A stretch of DNA of 64,000 nucleotides from Cellulomonas composti. Its GTDB lineage: Bacteria > Actinomycetota > Actinomycetes > Actinomycetales > Cellulomonadaceae. How positions within the stretch are numbered: position 1 is the first letter of the stretch; the number at the start of each line of letters is the position of its first letter. Made by a program: the position numbers and the translations under genes. The notes under the pieces were generated by a model. The model saw only the letters and a list, made by a program, of their open reading frames with translations, did not search any database and was not told the origin of the DNA. Location of the stretch: NCBI RefSeq assembly GCF_007990245.1, contig NZ_BJWG01000001.1:124001-188000 (forward strand), written 5' to 3'. Shown one piece after another: positions 31,266 to 41,800 of the stretch.

Positions 31266-32035
31266 CCGGGGGCTGGGGAGCGCTGCAGGCCCGCGTGATG
31301 CGGCGCCTGCCGCACCGGCGCGACGAGTCTGGAACGAGTCTCGTCGAGCTCGCGGCAGCGATGTTCCTGTTCGGGATCATCGTCGCGAGCGTCGCGACGC
31401 TGTCCATCGGCTTCGCGCGCACCAACGCGGAGAACATGAACCGTCAGGACCAGGTCGACGTGGCGCGTTCGTCGGTGGAGCGCATGTCGCGCAACGTCCG
31501 CACTGCGGTGATGCCGAGCCAGATGTCGGCCACCTGCACGGGTTGCACCGAGGATGCGTTCGTGCTCGGCAAGAACCTCGAGGTGCAGTTCTACGCGAAC
31601 GTCGACAACACCGGCAACACCGTCGGACCGAGCCGCGTCACCTACCAGGTGACCAACATCTCGGGCGGGTTCGGCACGTTGGTCGAGAAGGTCCAGGTCC
31701 CGGACTCGGCGACGCCGACGGCATCGGGCTACCAGTACTGCAACGCCGAGCTCAGCAGTGCGAGCGCGGCGTGCAAGGCGCGGCTCAAGACCCGCATCCT
31801 CGCGCGTGGCGTGGACACCTCGACACCGCTGTTCTCCTATTACAACCAGTCCGGGACGCGGTTGACGCCGGCGAGTGCCGGGCTGACGGCAACCGACCTC
31901 TCGAACGTGCTCGGGGTCGAGCTGCACCTGACGGTGCAGCAGCAGTCGGCGGTGAAGGCGAACGGTACGACGTACATCCAGCGCATCACCCTGCCGAACG
32001 CGCAGGCCGTCATGCGACAGAGCGAGGACAGCTGA
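31262..32035 (+). CDS. PilW-like minor pilin
   Basis: 257 residues. Basic leader ending at Gly24, then TSLVELAAAMFLFG with Glu at +5 and a long N-terminal helix; the outer domain has a CTGC pair near residue 90 and two later cysteines. It has the place and shape of PilW/PilJ-type minor pilins that help initiate the fibre. GTG 31262 overlaps the stop of the preceding gene and the stop overlaps the ATG of the next by one base. Confidence 0.85.
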   Translation: MTGGWGALQARVMRRLPHRRDESGTSLVELAAAMFLFGIIVASVATLSIGFARTNAENMNRQDQVDVARSSVERMSRNVRTAVMPSQMSATCTGCTEDAFVLGKNLEVQFYANVDNTGNTVGPSRVTYQVTNISGGFGTLVEKVQVPDSATPTASGYQYCNAELSSASAACKARLKTRILARGVDTSTPLFSYYNQSGTRLTPASAGLTATDLSNVLGVELHLTVQQQSAVKANGTTYIQRITLPNAQAVMRQSEDS

Positions 32036-33948
32036 TGGACAGGATCGGTTCCCGGGGACCGCTGCGCCGCGCGATCGACACCGCCCGCGAGGAGCCCGAG
32101 TCCGGCATGGCGCTCGTGCTCGTCGTGGGCACGATGTTCATCCTCGCGGTGCTCGCGCTCACGGCGCTCGCGTACACCATGAGCAGCCAGAAGTTCGCGC
32201 GGTACGACCAGGACTACTCGGGTGCGATGGCCGCTGCGCAGTCCGGCGTCGACGAGTACATCTCGCGCCTGAACCGTCAGGACGGTTACTTCACGACGAT
32301 CGATTGCACGAACCCGGCACTCAAGGGCCCGACGACGTCCAGCAACACCTGCGGGTGGAACTCGACGACGACGCCGGGCTGGCTGCCCGTCGACTCGAGC
32401 AAGACCGGTCCGAAGGACGGCTTCTTCCACTACTCGGTGGACGCGTCGAAGGCCGGCACGCAGGGCACCGTGATCCTGCGCGTCACGGGTCGCGCGAACG
32501 GTGAGTACCGCACGGTCGAGTCCGCGGTCGGCAAGGGCGGCTCGACGGACTACGTGTACTACACGGACTTCGAGTCGGCGGACCCGTCCAACACGGTCGC
32601 CTACAGCAGTGCGCCGGCAGCGGCGTGCGGGGGCTCGGGCTACAACGCCGCCCTGTACTGGTGGGAGGGCCGCAGCAGTGCGTCGTGCGTCGAGATCACG
32701 TTCGTCTCGGGCGACACGCTGCAGGGATCGGTGTTCAGCAACGACTCCGTGCTCGCGTCCAACCCGACGTTCACCGACGGCTTCATGTCGGCGAACCCCG
32801 ACTGCAAGAACGTCGTGCTGACGAACACGAACACGTGGAAGTACTGCCTGCGCAAGTCGACCAGCGGTACGTACAGCACGGCGAACTTCAACGGTCACGT
32901 CCCGCAGTACTCGGAGACGCTCTACCTCGACGACACGTCGGCGGCGTTCGCCGCCTACCCGGGCTGCCACTACTACGGGTCGACGCGCATCGTGTTCCAC
33001 GACGACGGCACGATGACGGTCTGGAACAAGAAGTCGGTCAACGGGGGCAAGGCACCCCTGGCCATCGCTCCCGACGGCGGCAGCGCACCTGCGTGCGGCA
33101 ACGTCACGCAGCTGGACACGGCCGCGGGTCAGACGATCCCAGTGCCCGACGACATGGTCGTCTACGTCGATCACGCCCCGACGACCGCGCCGAACGCGGT
33201 GACGTCGCGGCAGTGCTACGCCGGTGAGCTGGGCGGGCCGTCCGGCTACACACTCCCGCTCGGGACCTACTCGTCGACCACGCCGACGACCCCGACCTCG
33301 GCCGGGCTCACGTACACCTACGACACCAACATGACCGAGTCGAACCGGTACTGCGCGGAGGGCAATCTCTACGTCGAGGGCGAGGTGAAGGGTCGGCTGA
33401 CTGTGGCCGCGCAACAGTCGATCGTGGTCACCGGCGACGTGGTGCTGCAGGGTGGTCTCAACGGCACGTCGATGCTCGGCCTCGTGGCGACGAACTCGGT
33501 CGAGGTGTTCCACCCGATCATGGGCACTGTCACCTCGGTCAAGTCGAACTCGTCGTGCACCAAGAGCTGCACGTACAAGTGGGACACCCCGTCGGTCTCG
33601 AGCTCGAACGTGTCCGGCTGGCCGCGCCAGTACAACGACAGCACCGTGAGCACGCAGGTCAACGGTGTGCAGATCATGGGCTCGATCCAGACGCTGCAGC
33701 ACTCGTTCTACGTGCAGAAGTACAACGTGGGCGGGTGCCAGAACACGATCCAGGTGAACGGCTCGATCGCCCAGCGCTGGCGTGGTGCGGTCGGTACGGG
33801 ATCGTGCTCGACGGGTTACCTCAAGAACTACGTGTACGACACGCGCCTGAGGTTCTCCGCTCCGCCATACTTCCCTCGATGGGTGAACGCGCAGTGGTCG
33901 CAGCGGTACTTCGGCGAGATGGTCACGCCCAAGGCGGTCAAGAAGTAG
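32035..33948 (+). CDS. Very large PilX/GspK-like prepilin protein
   Basis: 637 residues. The leader ends at Gly24 and the mature start is MALVLVVGTMFILAV. The Glu at +5 that other pilins need is Leu here, as in GspK- and PilX-type proteins thought to cap the fibre tip. The next stretch (KFARYDQDYSGAMAAAQSGVDEYIS) matches the PilX N-terminal domain, followed by about 560 residues rich in Ser, Thr, Tyr and Asn with several cysteines. I recognise no adhesin family in it. Its start overlaps the preceding stop (TGATG). Confidence 0.82.
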   Translation: MDRIGSRGPLRRAIDTAREEPESGMALVLVVGTMFILAVLALTALAYTMSSQKFARYDQDYSGAMAAAQSGVDEYISRLNRQDGYFTTIDCTNPALKGPTTSSNTCGWNSTTTPGWLPVDSSKTGPKDGFFHYSVDASKAGTQGTVILRVTGRANGEYRTVESAVGKGGSTDYVYYTDFESADPSNTVAYSSAPAAACGGSGYNAALYWWEGRSSASCVEITFVSGDTLQGSVFSNDSVLASNPTFTDGFMSANPDCKNVVLTNTNTWKYCLRKSTSGTYSTANFNGHVPQYSETLYLDDTSAAFAAYPGCHYYGSTRIVFHDDGTMTVWNKKSVNGGKAPLAIAPDGGSAPACGNVTQLDTAAGQTIPVPDDMVVYVDHAPTTAPNAVTSRQCYAGELGGPSGYTLPLGTYSSTTPTTPTSAGLTYTYDTNMTESNRYCAEGNLYVEGEVKGRLTVAAQQSIVVTGDVVLQGGLNGTSMLGLVATNSVEVFHPIMGTVTSVKSNSSCTKSCTYKWDTPSVSSSNVSGWPRQYNDSTVSTQVNGVQIMGSIQTLQHSFYVQKYNVGGCQNTIQVNGSIAQRWRGAVGTGSCSTGYLKNYVYDTRLRFSAPPYFPRWVNAQWSQRYFGEMVTPKAVKK

Positions 33949-33973
33949 TGCGGACGGGTCTCGGGGGTGCCCG

Positions 33974-34771
33974 GTGATCGGCGGCGCCCCTGGTCTCGCG
34001 ATCGCCCTGGCCACGCTGCTCGGTCTGGCGATCGGGTCGTTCCTCAACGTCGTCGTGTGGCGCGTGCCGCGGGGCGAGTCGGTCGTGCACCCGCCCAGTG
34101 CGTGCCCGCGGTGCGGCCACGCCATCCGGCGACGGGACAACGTCCCGGTGGTCTCGTGGCTGCTGCTGCGCGCGCGTTGCCGCGACTGCGGCGAGCCGAT
34201 CTCCGCGCGGTACCCGGCCGTGGAGGCGACGACCGGTGCGCTGTTCGGGCTCGCGACCTGGTACGCCGGGATCACCTGGATCCTGCCGGCGCTGCTCTAC
34301 CTGGTCACGATCGGCGTCGCGCTGACGCTGATCGATCTCGACACCCACAAGCTGCCCGACGCGATCGTCCTGCCGTCCTACGTCGTCGTGCTCGCGCTGC
34401 TGGCGCTCGCCTCGTGGAACCCGGGCGGCGAGGCCGACTGGGGTGCGCTGGTGCGCGCGCTCGTCGCCGGTGCCGCGATGTTCGTCGTGTACTTCCTGCT
34501 CCTGGTCGTCTACCCGGCCGGCATGGGCTTCGGGGACGTCAAGCTCGCGGGCGTGCTCGGGATGTACCTCGGCTGGTTCGGGTGGGCGTCCCTGGTCGTC
34601 GGGTGGTTCGCGGCGTTCGTGCTCGGCGGCGTGTTCTCGATCGGTCTGCTGGTGCTGCGTCGCGCGGGCCGCCGCTCGGGCATCCCGTTCGGTCCGTGGA
34701 TGATCCTCGGCGCGGTCGTCGGGATCGTCTGGGGCCAACCGCTGGCCGACCTGTACCTCGGCGCGCTCTGA
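33974..34771 (+). CDS. pilD: Prepilin peptidase / N-methyltransferase
   Basis: Membrane aspartic protease that cleaves prepilin leaders after Gly and methylates the new N-terminus. 265 residues, about eight helices. Motifs: AIGSFLNVVVWRVPRGES, the Zn-type CPRCG and CRDCG pairs, and the two catalytic Asp in LIDLDTHKLPD (near residue 120) and GFGDVKLAG (near 185). Starts at GTG 33974 with GGGGGTG before it, 25 bp after the PilX-like gene. Its substrates are the four prepilins encoded just upstream. Confidence 0.96.
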   Translation: MIGGAPGLAIALATLLGLAIGSFLNVVVWRVPRGESVVHPPSACPRCGHAIRRRDNVPVVSWLLLRARCRDCGEPISARYPAVEATTGALFGLATWYAGITWILPALLYLVTIGVALTLIDLDTHKLPDAIVLPSYVVVLALLALASWNPGGEADWGALVRALVAGAAMFVVYFLLLVVYPAGMGFGDVKLAGVLGMYLGWFGWASLVVGWFAAFVLGGVFSIGLLVLRRAGRRSGIPFGPWMILGAVVGIVWGQPLADLYLGAL

Positions 34772-34783
34772 GCCGAGCCTGTT

Positions 34784-34805
34784 CCGGCCTGCAGAAATCG
34801 GCCGG
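34784..34805 (+). terminator. Weak hairpin after pilD
   Basis: CCGGCC and GGCCGG with a 10-nt loop, between the pilD stop and the pilM promoter. Short stem, no T run; may reduce read-through. Confidence 0.35.
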
Positions 34806-34809
34806 AGTA

Positions 34810-34838
34810 CTCAAGTCCGGCACGCGGGTGCCCGATGA
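34810..34838 (+). promoter_or_regulatory. Sigma-28/WhiG-type promoter of pilMNO
   Basis: CTCAAG, 15-bp spacer, CCCGATGA, 37 bp before pilM. The -35 part and the TCCGG that follows are shared with the pilB and pilT copies. Confidence 0.7.
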
Positions 34839-34874
34839 GACAGCAGCACGATCGACGACACTCGGAGGGACCTC

Positions 34875-35936
34875 GTGGCCAGCACACGTGTGATCGGGCT
34901 CGACATCGGCGCCACTGGCGTCCGGGCGGTCGAGCTCGAGTTCGGCAGCGGCGGGCCGATGGGCAAGAACCCGCCCACGCTCGTGCGTGCCGGTCAGGTC
35001 GGCCTGCCCGTCGGCGCCGTGCGCGACGGCGAGGTCGTCCAGCCGGAGACCGTCTCGGGCGCCCTGCGCCAGCTGTGGCAGCAGACCAAGTTCGAGTCCA
35101 AGGACGTCGTGATCGGCGTCGGCAACCAGCGGGTCATCGTCCGCGAGATGGAGCTGCCGTTCATGCCGGCGGCCCACCTGCGCGACTCGCTGCCGTTCCA
35201 GGTGGGCGACTCGCTGCCGATGTCCACCGAGGACGCGTTGCTCGACTACTACCCGACGGGCGAGACCACGGGGCCGCAGGGGCGGATGCTGCAGGGCATG
35301 CTCGTCGCCGCGCAGCGGGACACCGTGACCGCGAACATCGTGGCGGTCGAGGGCGCCGGGCTGCGGCCCGTGATGGTCGACCTCAACGGCTTCGCGCTGC
35401 TGCGCGCTCTCACGCGCGGTGAGCTGTCGCGGGCGACCGCAGCGTTCGTCGACATCGGCGCCACCCTCACCACCGTCGTCATCGCCACCCAGGGCGTGCC
35501 GCGCCTCGTGCGCGCGCTGCCCACCGGCGGGCACCACATCACCAACGCCGTCATGAGCGCGTGCGGCGTCTCGGCCCCCGAGGCGGAGGCACTCAAGCGT
35601 GAGGTCGGCGTGGGCTTCGCCCCCGCGCCGGGTCGCGCCGAGGCCGTGGAGGCCGTGAGCACGGTGGTGCGAGGGCTCGTCGAGTCCGTCCGCAACACGT
35701 TCGTGTACTTCGCGGGCACGGGGCTCGGGCAGATCGACGTCGTCGTCCTCACGGGCGGCGGCGCTCACCTGCCGGGTCTCGGCCAGTACCTGTCCAGCGC
35801 GTCGCGGCTGCCGGCCACCATCGGGGACCCGCTCGCGGGGCTGCGCTGGGGCAAGAGTGCACGCCGTGACGTCCTCGGCGACCAGTCGTCGCTCATCGCC
35901 CTGCCCGTCGGTCTCGCGTACGGAGTTGCCGCATGA
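34875..35936 (+). CDS. pilM: Type IV pilus assembly protein PilM
   Basis: Actin-like cytoplasmic protein that binds the PilN N-terminus and links the motor to the PilNO ring. 353 residues. Nucleotide-fold motifs: VIGLDIGATGVRAVELE at the start, TAAFVDIGATLTTV near 185 and VVLTGGGAHLPGL near 295. GTG 34875 follows GGAGGGA. The stop overlaps the pilN ATG (ATGA). Confidence 0.95.
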   Translation: MASTRVIGLDIGATGVRAVELEFGSGGPMGKNPPTLVRAGQVGLPVGAVRDGEVVQPETVSGALRQLWQQTKFESKDVVIGVGNQRVIVREMELPFMPAAHLRDSLPFQVGDSLPMSTEDALLDYYPTGETTGPQGRMLQGMLVAAQRDTVTANIVAVEGAGLRPVMVDLNGFALLRALTRGELSRATAAFVDIGATLTTVVIATQGVPRLVRALPTGGHHITNAVMSACGVSAPEAEALKREVGVGFAPAPGRAEAVEAVSTVVRGLVESVRNTFVYFAGTGLGQIDVVVLTGGGAHLPGLGQYLSSASRLPATIGDPLAGLRWGKSARRDVLGDQSSLIALPVGLAYGVAA

Positions 35937-36712
35937 CCTCGCTGCTCGAGCGGCCCAAGTCCAAGTCCCGCTCGTCGAACACGTCCCTGCGGGTCACGCT
36001 GCCCCAGGTCAACCTGCTGCCGCCCGAGGTGCGCGCCGCGCGCGGTCTCGCGGTCACCAAGCGGTGGCTGCTCATCAGCCTCGGTCTGGTGGCCGTGCTG
36101 TGCGTGGGTGGCTACGGTCTGGCGCTCGTCGAGCAGGCGAACGCGACCACGAGCCTCAACGCCGCGCAGACCGAGACGATGTCCCTGCAGGCCGAGATCG
36201 CCAAGTACGCCGAGGTGCCGCAGGTCAAGCAGCAGCTCGCGGACGCCCAGGCCGCCCGCGAGGTGGGCATGAGCACGGAGATCTTCTGGCAGGAGCGGAT
36301 CGCCGCCGTCACGGCGGTGCTCCCGGAGGGCGTCAGCATCGACACGTACGCCTTCACGGGTGCGACGCCGATGACGACGGTCGCCCCGTCGGACAACCCG
36401 CTCGCGGCGCCCAGCGTCGGGCAGCTCACGTTCACGCTGCGCAGCCTGACCGTGCCCAACACCGTGGCGCTCGTCGACGCGCTCAACTCGGTGTACGGCT
36501 TCACCGACGCCTGGGTGCAGACGCTCGACGTGACGGGCGACGACCTCGCCCCGACGTTCTACGGGGTCCAGGCGACCGTGCAGGTCCAGGACACCGCGTA
36601 CGCGAACCGGTTCACGCCCGACGCGCTCGCCGCGCAGTCCGGCGACGACACCGCGACCGACTCGACGGGGGCGTCCGAGGACGCCGCCGGCACCACCGAG
36701 GAAGGCAACTGA
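35933..36712 (+). CDS. pilN: Type IV pilus assembly protein PilN
   Basis: Bitopic membrane protein of the alignment subcomplex. 259 residues. The cytoplasmic start carries QVNLLPPEVRAARG (near residues 23-36), the motif that binds PilM; one membrane helix follows (about 44-63), then a coiled-coil stretch and an outer ferredoxin-like domain with an acidic Thr-rich tail. Coupled to pilM; pilO begins one base after its stop. Confidence 0.92.
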   Translation: MTSLLERPKSKSRSSNTSLRVTLPQVNLLPPEVRAARGLAVTKRWLLISLGLVAVLCVGGYGLALVEQANATTSLNAAQTETMSLQAEIAKYAEVPQVKQQLADAQAAREVGMSTEIFWQERIAAVTAVLPEGVSIDTYAFTGATPMTTVAPSDNPLAAPSVGQLTFTLRSLTVPNTVALVDALNSVYGFTDAWVQTLDVTGDDLAPTFYGVQATVQVQDTAYANRFTPDALAAQSGDDTATDSTGASEDAAGTTEEGN

Positions 36713-36713
36713 C

Positions 36714-37541
36714 GTGGGCGGCACCAAGCGCAGCACGTGGATCGGCGGGACGGTCCTCGGGGCGGTCGTGATCGTGGCCCTGGCGTGGTTCCTCGCGATC
36801 GGACCCGCCCGCGACACGGCGGCCCAGACGCGTGACGACGCGGCGAGGACCGAGCAGCAGAACGACCTGCTCACGATCCAGCTCAACCAGCTCCGGGCGG
36901 ACGCGGCCAACCTCGAGACCTACAAGTCGGACCTGGCGGCGCTCCAGACGCAGATCCCGACGCACCTCGAGCTCTCGGCGTTCCTGGGGCAGCTCGACAC
37001 GATCGCGACCGCCCACTCGGTGACGATCGTCCAGGTCACTCCGGGTGCGGCTGCCCCGTTCGTGGCCGCCGAGCCGGTGGGCGCGGCTGCGGCACCGACG
37101 GACCCGGCGACCGAGGGTACCGACGGCGCGACCGACGACCCGAGCGCGCAGGCCACGCCGGAGCCGGGCGACGGCGTGATCGTCCAGCCGAACCCGTCGA
37201 ACGTCGCGAAGGCACCGGCCGGGCTCGTCACGGTGCCGTACACGATGACCGTGCTGGGCACCTACGCCGACACCCTGGCGTTCGTGAACGACCTTCAGCA
37301 GGCGAGCGCGCAGCTCTTCCTGGTCACCGACATCTCGGGGCTGAGCCAGCTCGAGAGCGGCGAGGGCAACGGACTGCCGGCCACCAAGCTCGGTGACCAG
37401 CAGATCGTCCTGTCGGGCTTCACGTACGTGCTTCCCGCCGAGCCGGTCACGACCGACGACCCGACGGCCGAGCCGACGCCCGAGCCCACCACCCTGCCGG
37501 TGCCGCCTGCCGGCAAGAACCCGCTGGTGCCGGTCTCCTAG
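36714..37541 (+). CDS. pilO: Type IV pilus assembly protein PilO
   Basis: Partner of PilN in the membrane alignment complex. 275 residues: a short start, one helix (about 8-30), a coiled coil ([18 protein letters not shown] region, about 40-80) and an outer domain interrupted by an acidic Ala/Thr/Pro linker near 120-150, with a Pro-rich tail. There is no PilP or PilQ after it, as expected for a bacterium without an outer membrane. It is the last gene of the pilus cluster. Confidence 0.9.
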   Translation: MGGTKRSTWIGGTVLGAVVIVALAWFLAIGPARDTAAQTRDDAARTEQQNDLLTIQLNQLRADAANLETYKSDLAALQTQIPTHLELSAFLGQLDTIATAHSVTIVQVTPGAAAPFVAAEPVGAAAAPTDPATEGTDGATDDPSAQATPEPGDGVIVQPNPSNVAKAPAGLVTVPYTMTVLGTYADTLAFVNDLQQASAQLFLVTDISGLSQLESGEGNGLPATKLGDQQIVLSGFTYVLPAEPVTTDDPTAEPTPEPTTLPVPPAGKNPLVPVS

Positions 37542-37562
37542 CCGGTCAGCAACGACGCGCCC

Positions 37563-37603
37563 GACGGGCGCCCGCGGTGTGGACCACACCGGGGGCGCCC
37601 GTC
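37563..37603 (+). terminator. Terminator after pilO
   Basis: GACGGGCGCCC pairs with GGGCGCCCGTC and an inner GGTGT/ACACC stem extends it. It ends the pilMNO unit 22 bp after the stop. Confidence 0.8.
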
Positions 37604-37624
37604 GTCGCGTGGGAGGATCACCGC

Positions 37625-38812
37625 ATGCTTCGTTGGTTGACCGCGGGGGAGTCGCACGGCCCCGCTCTCGTCGGTGTCCTCGAGGGCCTGCCCGCAGGCG
37701 TCGAGGTGCGCACCCAGGACGTCCAGGACGCGCTGGCGCGGCGTCGGCTCGGTTACGGCCGTGGTGCCCGGATGAAGTTCGAGCAGGACGAGGTGCGCCT
37801 GCTCGGCGGCGTCCGGCACGGGCTGAGCCAGGGCGGTCCGATCGCGATCGAGGTCGGCAACACCGAGTGGCCCAAGTGGGACGAGGTGATGTCAGCCGAC
37901 CCGGTGGCGGACGCCTCCGTCCTCGAGCGGGCGCGCAACGCGCCCCTCACGCGGCCCCGTCCCGGCCACGCGGACCTCGTCGGGATGCGCAAGTACGCGT
38001 TCGACGACGCCCGTCCGGTGCTCGAGCGGGCCTCGGCGCGCGAGACGGCCACGCGCGTGGCGCTCGGGACGGTCGCCGCGAGGTTCCTCGCGCAGGCCGC
38101 GGGTATCGAGCTGGTCGCGCACGTCGTGTCCATCGGCCCGGTCGCGGTGCCCGACGACGCCGAGCTCCCGTCACCGCAGGACATCGCGGCACTCGACGCC
38201 GACCCGGTGCGCTGCTTCCACGCCGCGACGTCGGCCGCGATGGTCGCGGAGATCGACGAGTGTCACCAGGCAGGGGACACGCTGGGCGGCGTGGTCGAGG
38301 TGCTCGCCTACGGCGTGCCGTCCGGCCTGGGTTCGTACGTGCACGCCGACCGGCGCCTCGATGCACGGCTGGCGGGCGCGCTCATGGGCATCCAGGCGAT
38401 CAAGGGCGTCGAGGTCGGTGACGGCTTCCGCACCGCGGCGCGGCGCGGCTCGCAGGCGCACGACGAGATCGACCGCGTCGACGGGCGCGTCACACGCCGC
38501 TCCAACCGCGCCGGTGGCCTCGAGGGCGGCATGACCAACGGCGAGATCCTGCGCGTGCGTGCGGCGATGAAGCCGATCTCGACCGTGCCCCGCGCGCTCG
38601 CCACGATCGACACCCGCACGGGCGAACCCGCGCGTGCCCAGCACCAGCGGTCCGACGTGTGCGCCGTGCCGCCGGCCGCGGTCGTCGCCGAGGCGATGGT
38701 GGCGCTCGTGCTCGCCGACGCGCTGCTCGAGAAGACCGGTGGGGACTCCCTGAGCGAGGTCCGTCGCAACCTGGCGGCCTACCTCGAGGCGGTCCCCGAC
38801 CTGCTGCGCTGA
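37625..38812 (+). CDS. aroC: Chorismate synthase
   Basis: Last step of the shikimate pathway, EPSP to chorismate, FMN-dependent. 395 residues. Signatures: [20 protein letters not shown] at the start, [24 protein letters not shown], and late [15 protein letters not shown] with [10 protein letters not shown]. It feeds chorismate to TrpE. GGGAGGAT lies just before the ATG and can be a ribosome site or, as GAGGAT 6 nt away, a leaderless -10 box. A strong hairpin follows. Confidence 0.97.
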   Translation: MLRWLTAGESHGPALVGVLEGLPAGVEVRTQDVQDALARRRLGYGRGARMKFEQDEVRLLGGVRHGLSQGGPIAIEVGNTEWPKWDEVMSADPVADASVLERARNAPLTRPRPGHADLVGMRKYAFDDARPVLERASARETATRVALGTVAARFLAQAAGIELVAHVVSIGPVAVPDDAELPSPQDIAALDADPVRCFHAATSAAMVAEIDECHQAGDTLGGVVEVLAYGVPSGLGSYVHADRRLDARLAGALMGIQAIKGVEVGDGFRTAARRGSQAHDEIDRVDGRVTRRSNRAGGLEGGMTNGEILRVRAAMKPISTVPRALATIDTRTGEPARAQHQRSDVCAVPPAAVVAEAMVALVLADALLEKTGGDSLSEVRRNLAAYLEAVPDLLR

Positions 38813-38825
38813 CCGTCCACGCACA

Positions 38826-38865
38826 CGAGCGGGGCCCGACCGGTCGTCCGGTCGGGCCCCGCTCG
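38826..38865. terminator. Two-way terminator between aroC and the Fn3 gene
   Basis: A perfect 18-bp stem (CGAGCGGGGCCCGACCGG and its complement) with a TCGT loop lies between two convergent stop codons. Confidence 0.92.
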
Positions 38866-38874
38866 TCGTCCCTG

Positions 38875-41800
38875 CTAGAGCGCGGTCACGAACGCGGAGC
38901 TGCTCGGGCTGCTCGTCCCGACGGCGTTCTTGGCGAGCACACGGAAGTAGTACCTCGTGCCCTTGGTGGCGCCGGTCCAGTCGACCTTGGTCGTGGTCGC
39001 AGTCTTGGACGCGAGGTTCTTCCAGGTCGTCCCGTTCGTCGAGTACTGCACCGTGAAGCCCGTCAGCGGGGAGCCGTTGTCGCTCGGCTTCACCCAGGTG
39101 ACCGTGATCTTGCCCTTGACCGCGGTCGCCTTGACCGAGGTCGGGGCCGACGGCAGGCCGGCGGGGGTGACGGTGTAGACCGACGTGTAGGCGCTCTGCG
39201 CGTACACGGTCTTGGACGCCATCCGGATCTGGTACTTCGTGCCGTTCACGAGCGACGGGACGACCGCCGACGTGACGGATGCGACCGGGCGCAGCTTCGT
39301 CGCCCAGGCGCCCCAGGTCTTGGTCGTCGCGTTGTACGAGCGCACGTCGACCAGGTAGCCGCTGATCGCGGCGCCGCCGTTGACGGCGGGCGCCGCCCAG
39401 GTCACGGTCGCCGAGCGGTCGCCACGCTTGACCGCGACGGTGCGCGGCTTGCCCGGTGCGCCGATCGTCACCGCCGTGGTGATCGCGATCGCGCCCTCGC
39501 CGGCGGCGTTGATCGCGGCGACCTGGACCTCGTAGGACTTCTGCCCCGACAGTCCGGTGACGGTCGTGGTCGTCGACGTGCTCGTCGTCGTGCCGGGGGC
39601 ATCGCTCCAGACGTCGGTGCCGGCCACGCGGTACTGCACGTGGTAGCCGGTGATCGCCGCGCCGCCGTCGGCGCCCCGGACCCAGGACACCTTGAGGCTC
39701 TCGTAGCCCGGCGTCGCCAGCAGGTTGCCCACGGCGCCCGGCAGCGAGGCGGTGGTCGCCTCACGAGTCGAGGTCCAGGGACCGCTGCCCTCGGCGTTGT
39801 ACGCCATCAGCTTGAGCTCGTAGGTCTGGGCGAGTGCCAGCCCCGTCAAGGTCGTCGCCGCCACACCTGAGCCGAGCTCGACGACCTGCCACTCGTCGGG
39901 CGTGCCCGTGGTGTTCTTGGCGCGGTAGGCCAGCCGGTACTGCGGCGCCTGCGACGAGCCCGCACCCGCGCCGGTCAGGGCCGTCCAGCTCAACGCGATG
40001 CTCGTACCGGTGACCTTCGGCGTCGCGAGGGTGATCGGGCCGGGGGGCGTGACCACCTGGAAGGCGCGCGGCGCACTGATGCCGAGCACGACACGCGCGG
40101 ACGACGTGCTCTTCTTCTCCGGCACCGCTGCGACGGTCCAATAGTACTGCTTGCCGAACACCAGGTTGGTGGGAAGCACCAGGGACGTCGCCGCGGTCTC
40201 GGTGTAGCTCGTGGTCGTCGCGGCCGTGGAGGTGTCGGCGATCCGCACGAGGTACCGGGAGGCACCCGGCACCGCCTCCCACGACAGGCGACGGTCGGCG
40301 GTCGTCAGCGTCGCACCCACCGGGGTGGTCGGCGTGGGTGCCGGGCCGGCGATCGTGAACGTCTCGCCGTAGGTCGCGGCGGACCGGCTCGTGCCCGTCG
40401 CGTCGAGATAGGTGGTCACCCGCCAGTCGTAGTCGCCCGGGGCGAGGTTGGTGACAGCGGTTCCCGTCTGGACCAGCGTGCCGGGGGCGGTGGTCCAGGT
40501 CGCGGTGCCGTGCGGCGCGTAGTCGACCACGAACTTGGTGTACGGGGATGTGTTCGCCCAGGTCAGGCGCACGCTGGTGGCGGCTGCGGCACCGTCGCCC
40601 GCGCCGACCTCGGCCGTCAGCGCGGTCGGTGCGGGGACGGCGACGTCGAACGACACTTTCGCCGAGTAGCTGCCGGGCTCGCCGAGCGCGTCGAGCGGCG
40701 CGACCCGGAACTTGTACCCGCCGGCGGTCAGGGCCTTGCCGTTGATGGGGTTCGCCGCGACGAACCACGGGTTCTCGACGTCGATCGACCCGAGGCTCTC
40801 GTCGGTGCTCTTGAAGATCTGCACGCGGTAGCCGCGGCTGCCTCCGTCGGCGGGCGCGGACTGCGCCTGCGGGCGCCACGCCAGCAGGACGGACCCGTTC
40901 GCGAGCTGGGTGACGGGCGTGACGCCGACGAAGTCCGACGGTGTGGACAGCTTGGTCCAGTCCACCGGGTCGGAGCTCACCGAGCCGCCGGGGTAGACGA
41001 AGTTCGTCCAGTCCGGCGTGTAGGCCGCGCGAACCGTCCAGTAGTAACCGCCCGCGGTGGTGTCGTCGAAGACCCCGTTGACGCGCAGGACGGTCTGCGG
41101 CGTGCGGAACGACGCGACGTGGTTGGTCAGTGCAGCGTCGCGGTAGACGTCGACGTCGTACACGTTCGCCCCGTTGACCCGGTTCCACCGGAACTCGGGT
41201 GCTGCCTTGCTCGCCGAGGCCAGCCGCTCGGTGGCCCACGCGGCCATGTCGGCCCCCGACGTCACCGCGCCGGTCGCAGGCGGCTCGGAGACCTGGAAGT
41301 GGCGCTCACGCGACGTGTCGCTGCCCTCGGGGTCCGACCATGGGGAGATCCGCGTGCCGGAGGTGTACCCGTTGCCCTGCAGGGGATCGGGGGCGTTGCC
41401 CGCGAAGTCGACGGCCCGGACGCGCCAGGTGTACTCCACGCCAGGCTGGATCCGCGCGATCGCGGTGGTGGACCACAGGCACCTGCCGTAACCGGCGGCG
41501 TACTCGCTCGAGACGCTCCCCGGCGCGGCGGTCTCGATGATGGTCGCCGACGTGCTGGCGGTGCGGCACGTGAGGCGCGGCTGGCCGTTGTGCGGCACGA
41601 CCTCGACCTCGTAGAGCGTCGCCCGCGGAAGGGGCTGCCACGTCAGCTCGAGCTCGTCGAGCGGGACGACCGTCTCCTCCGCGCCCGGGAGCGAGCCGAA
41701 CGTCGGCACCGGGTAGGCGGGTGTGTACGACGCGGTGGCGATGCTCGCGCCGGTCTGCGTCCCCCAGGCCTTGGTGAACGAGACCGGCGTGGGCGTACCG

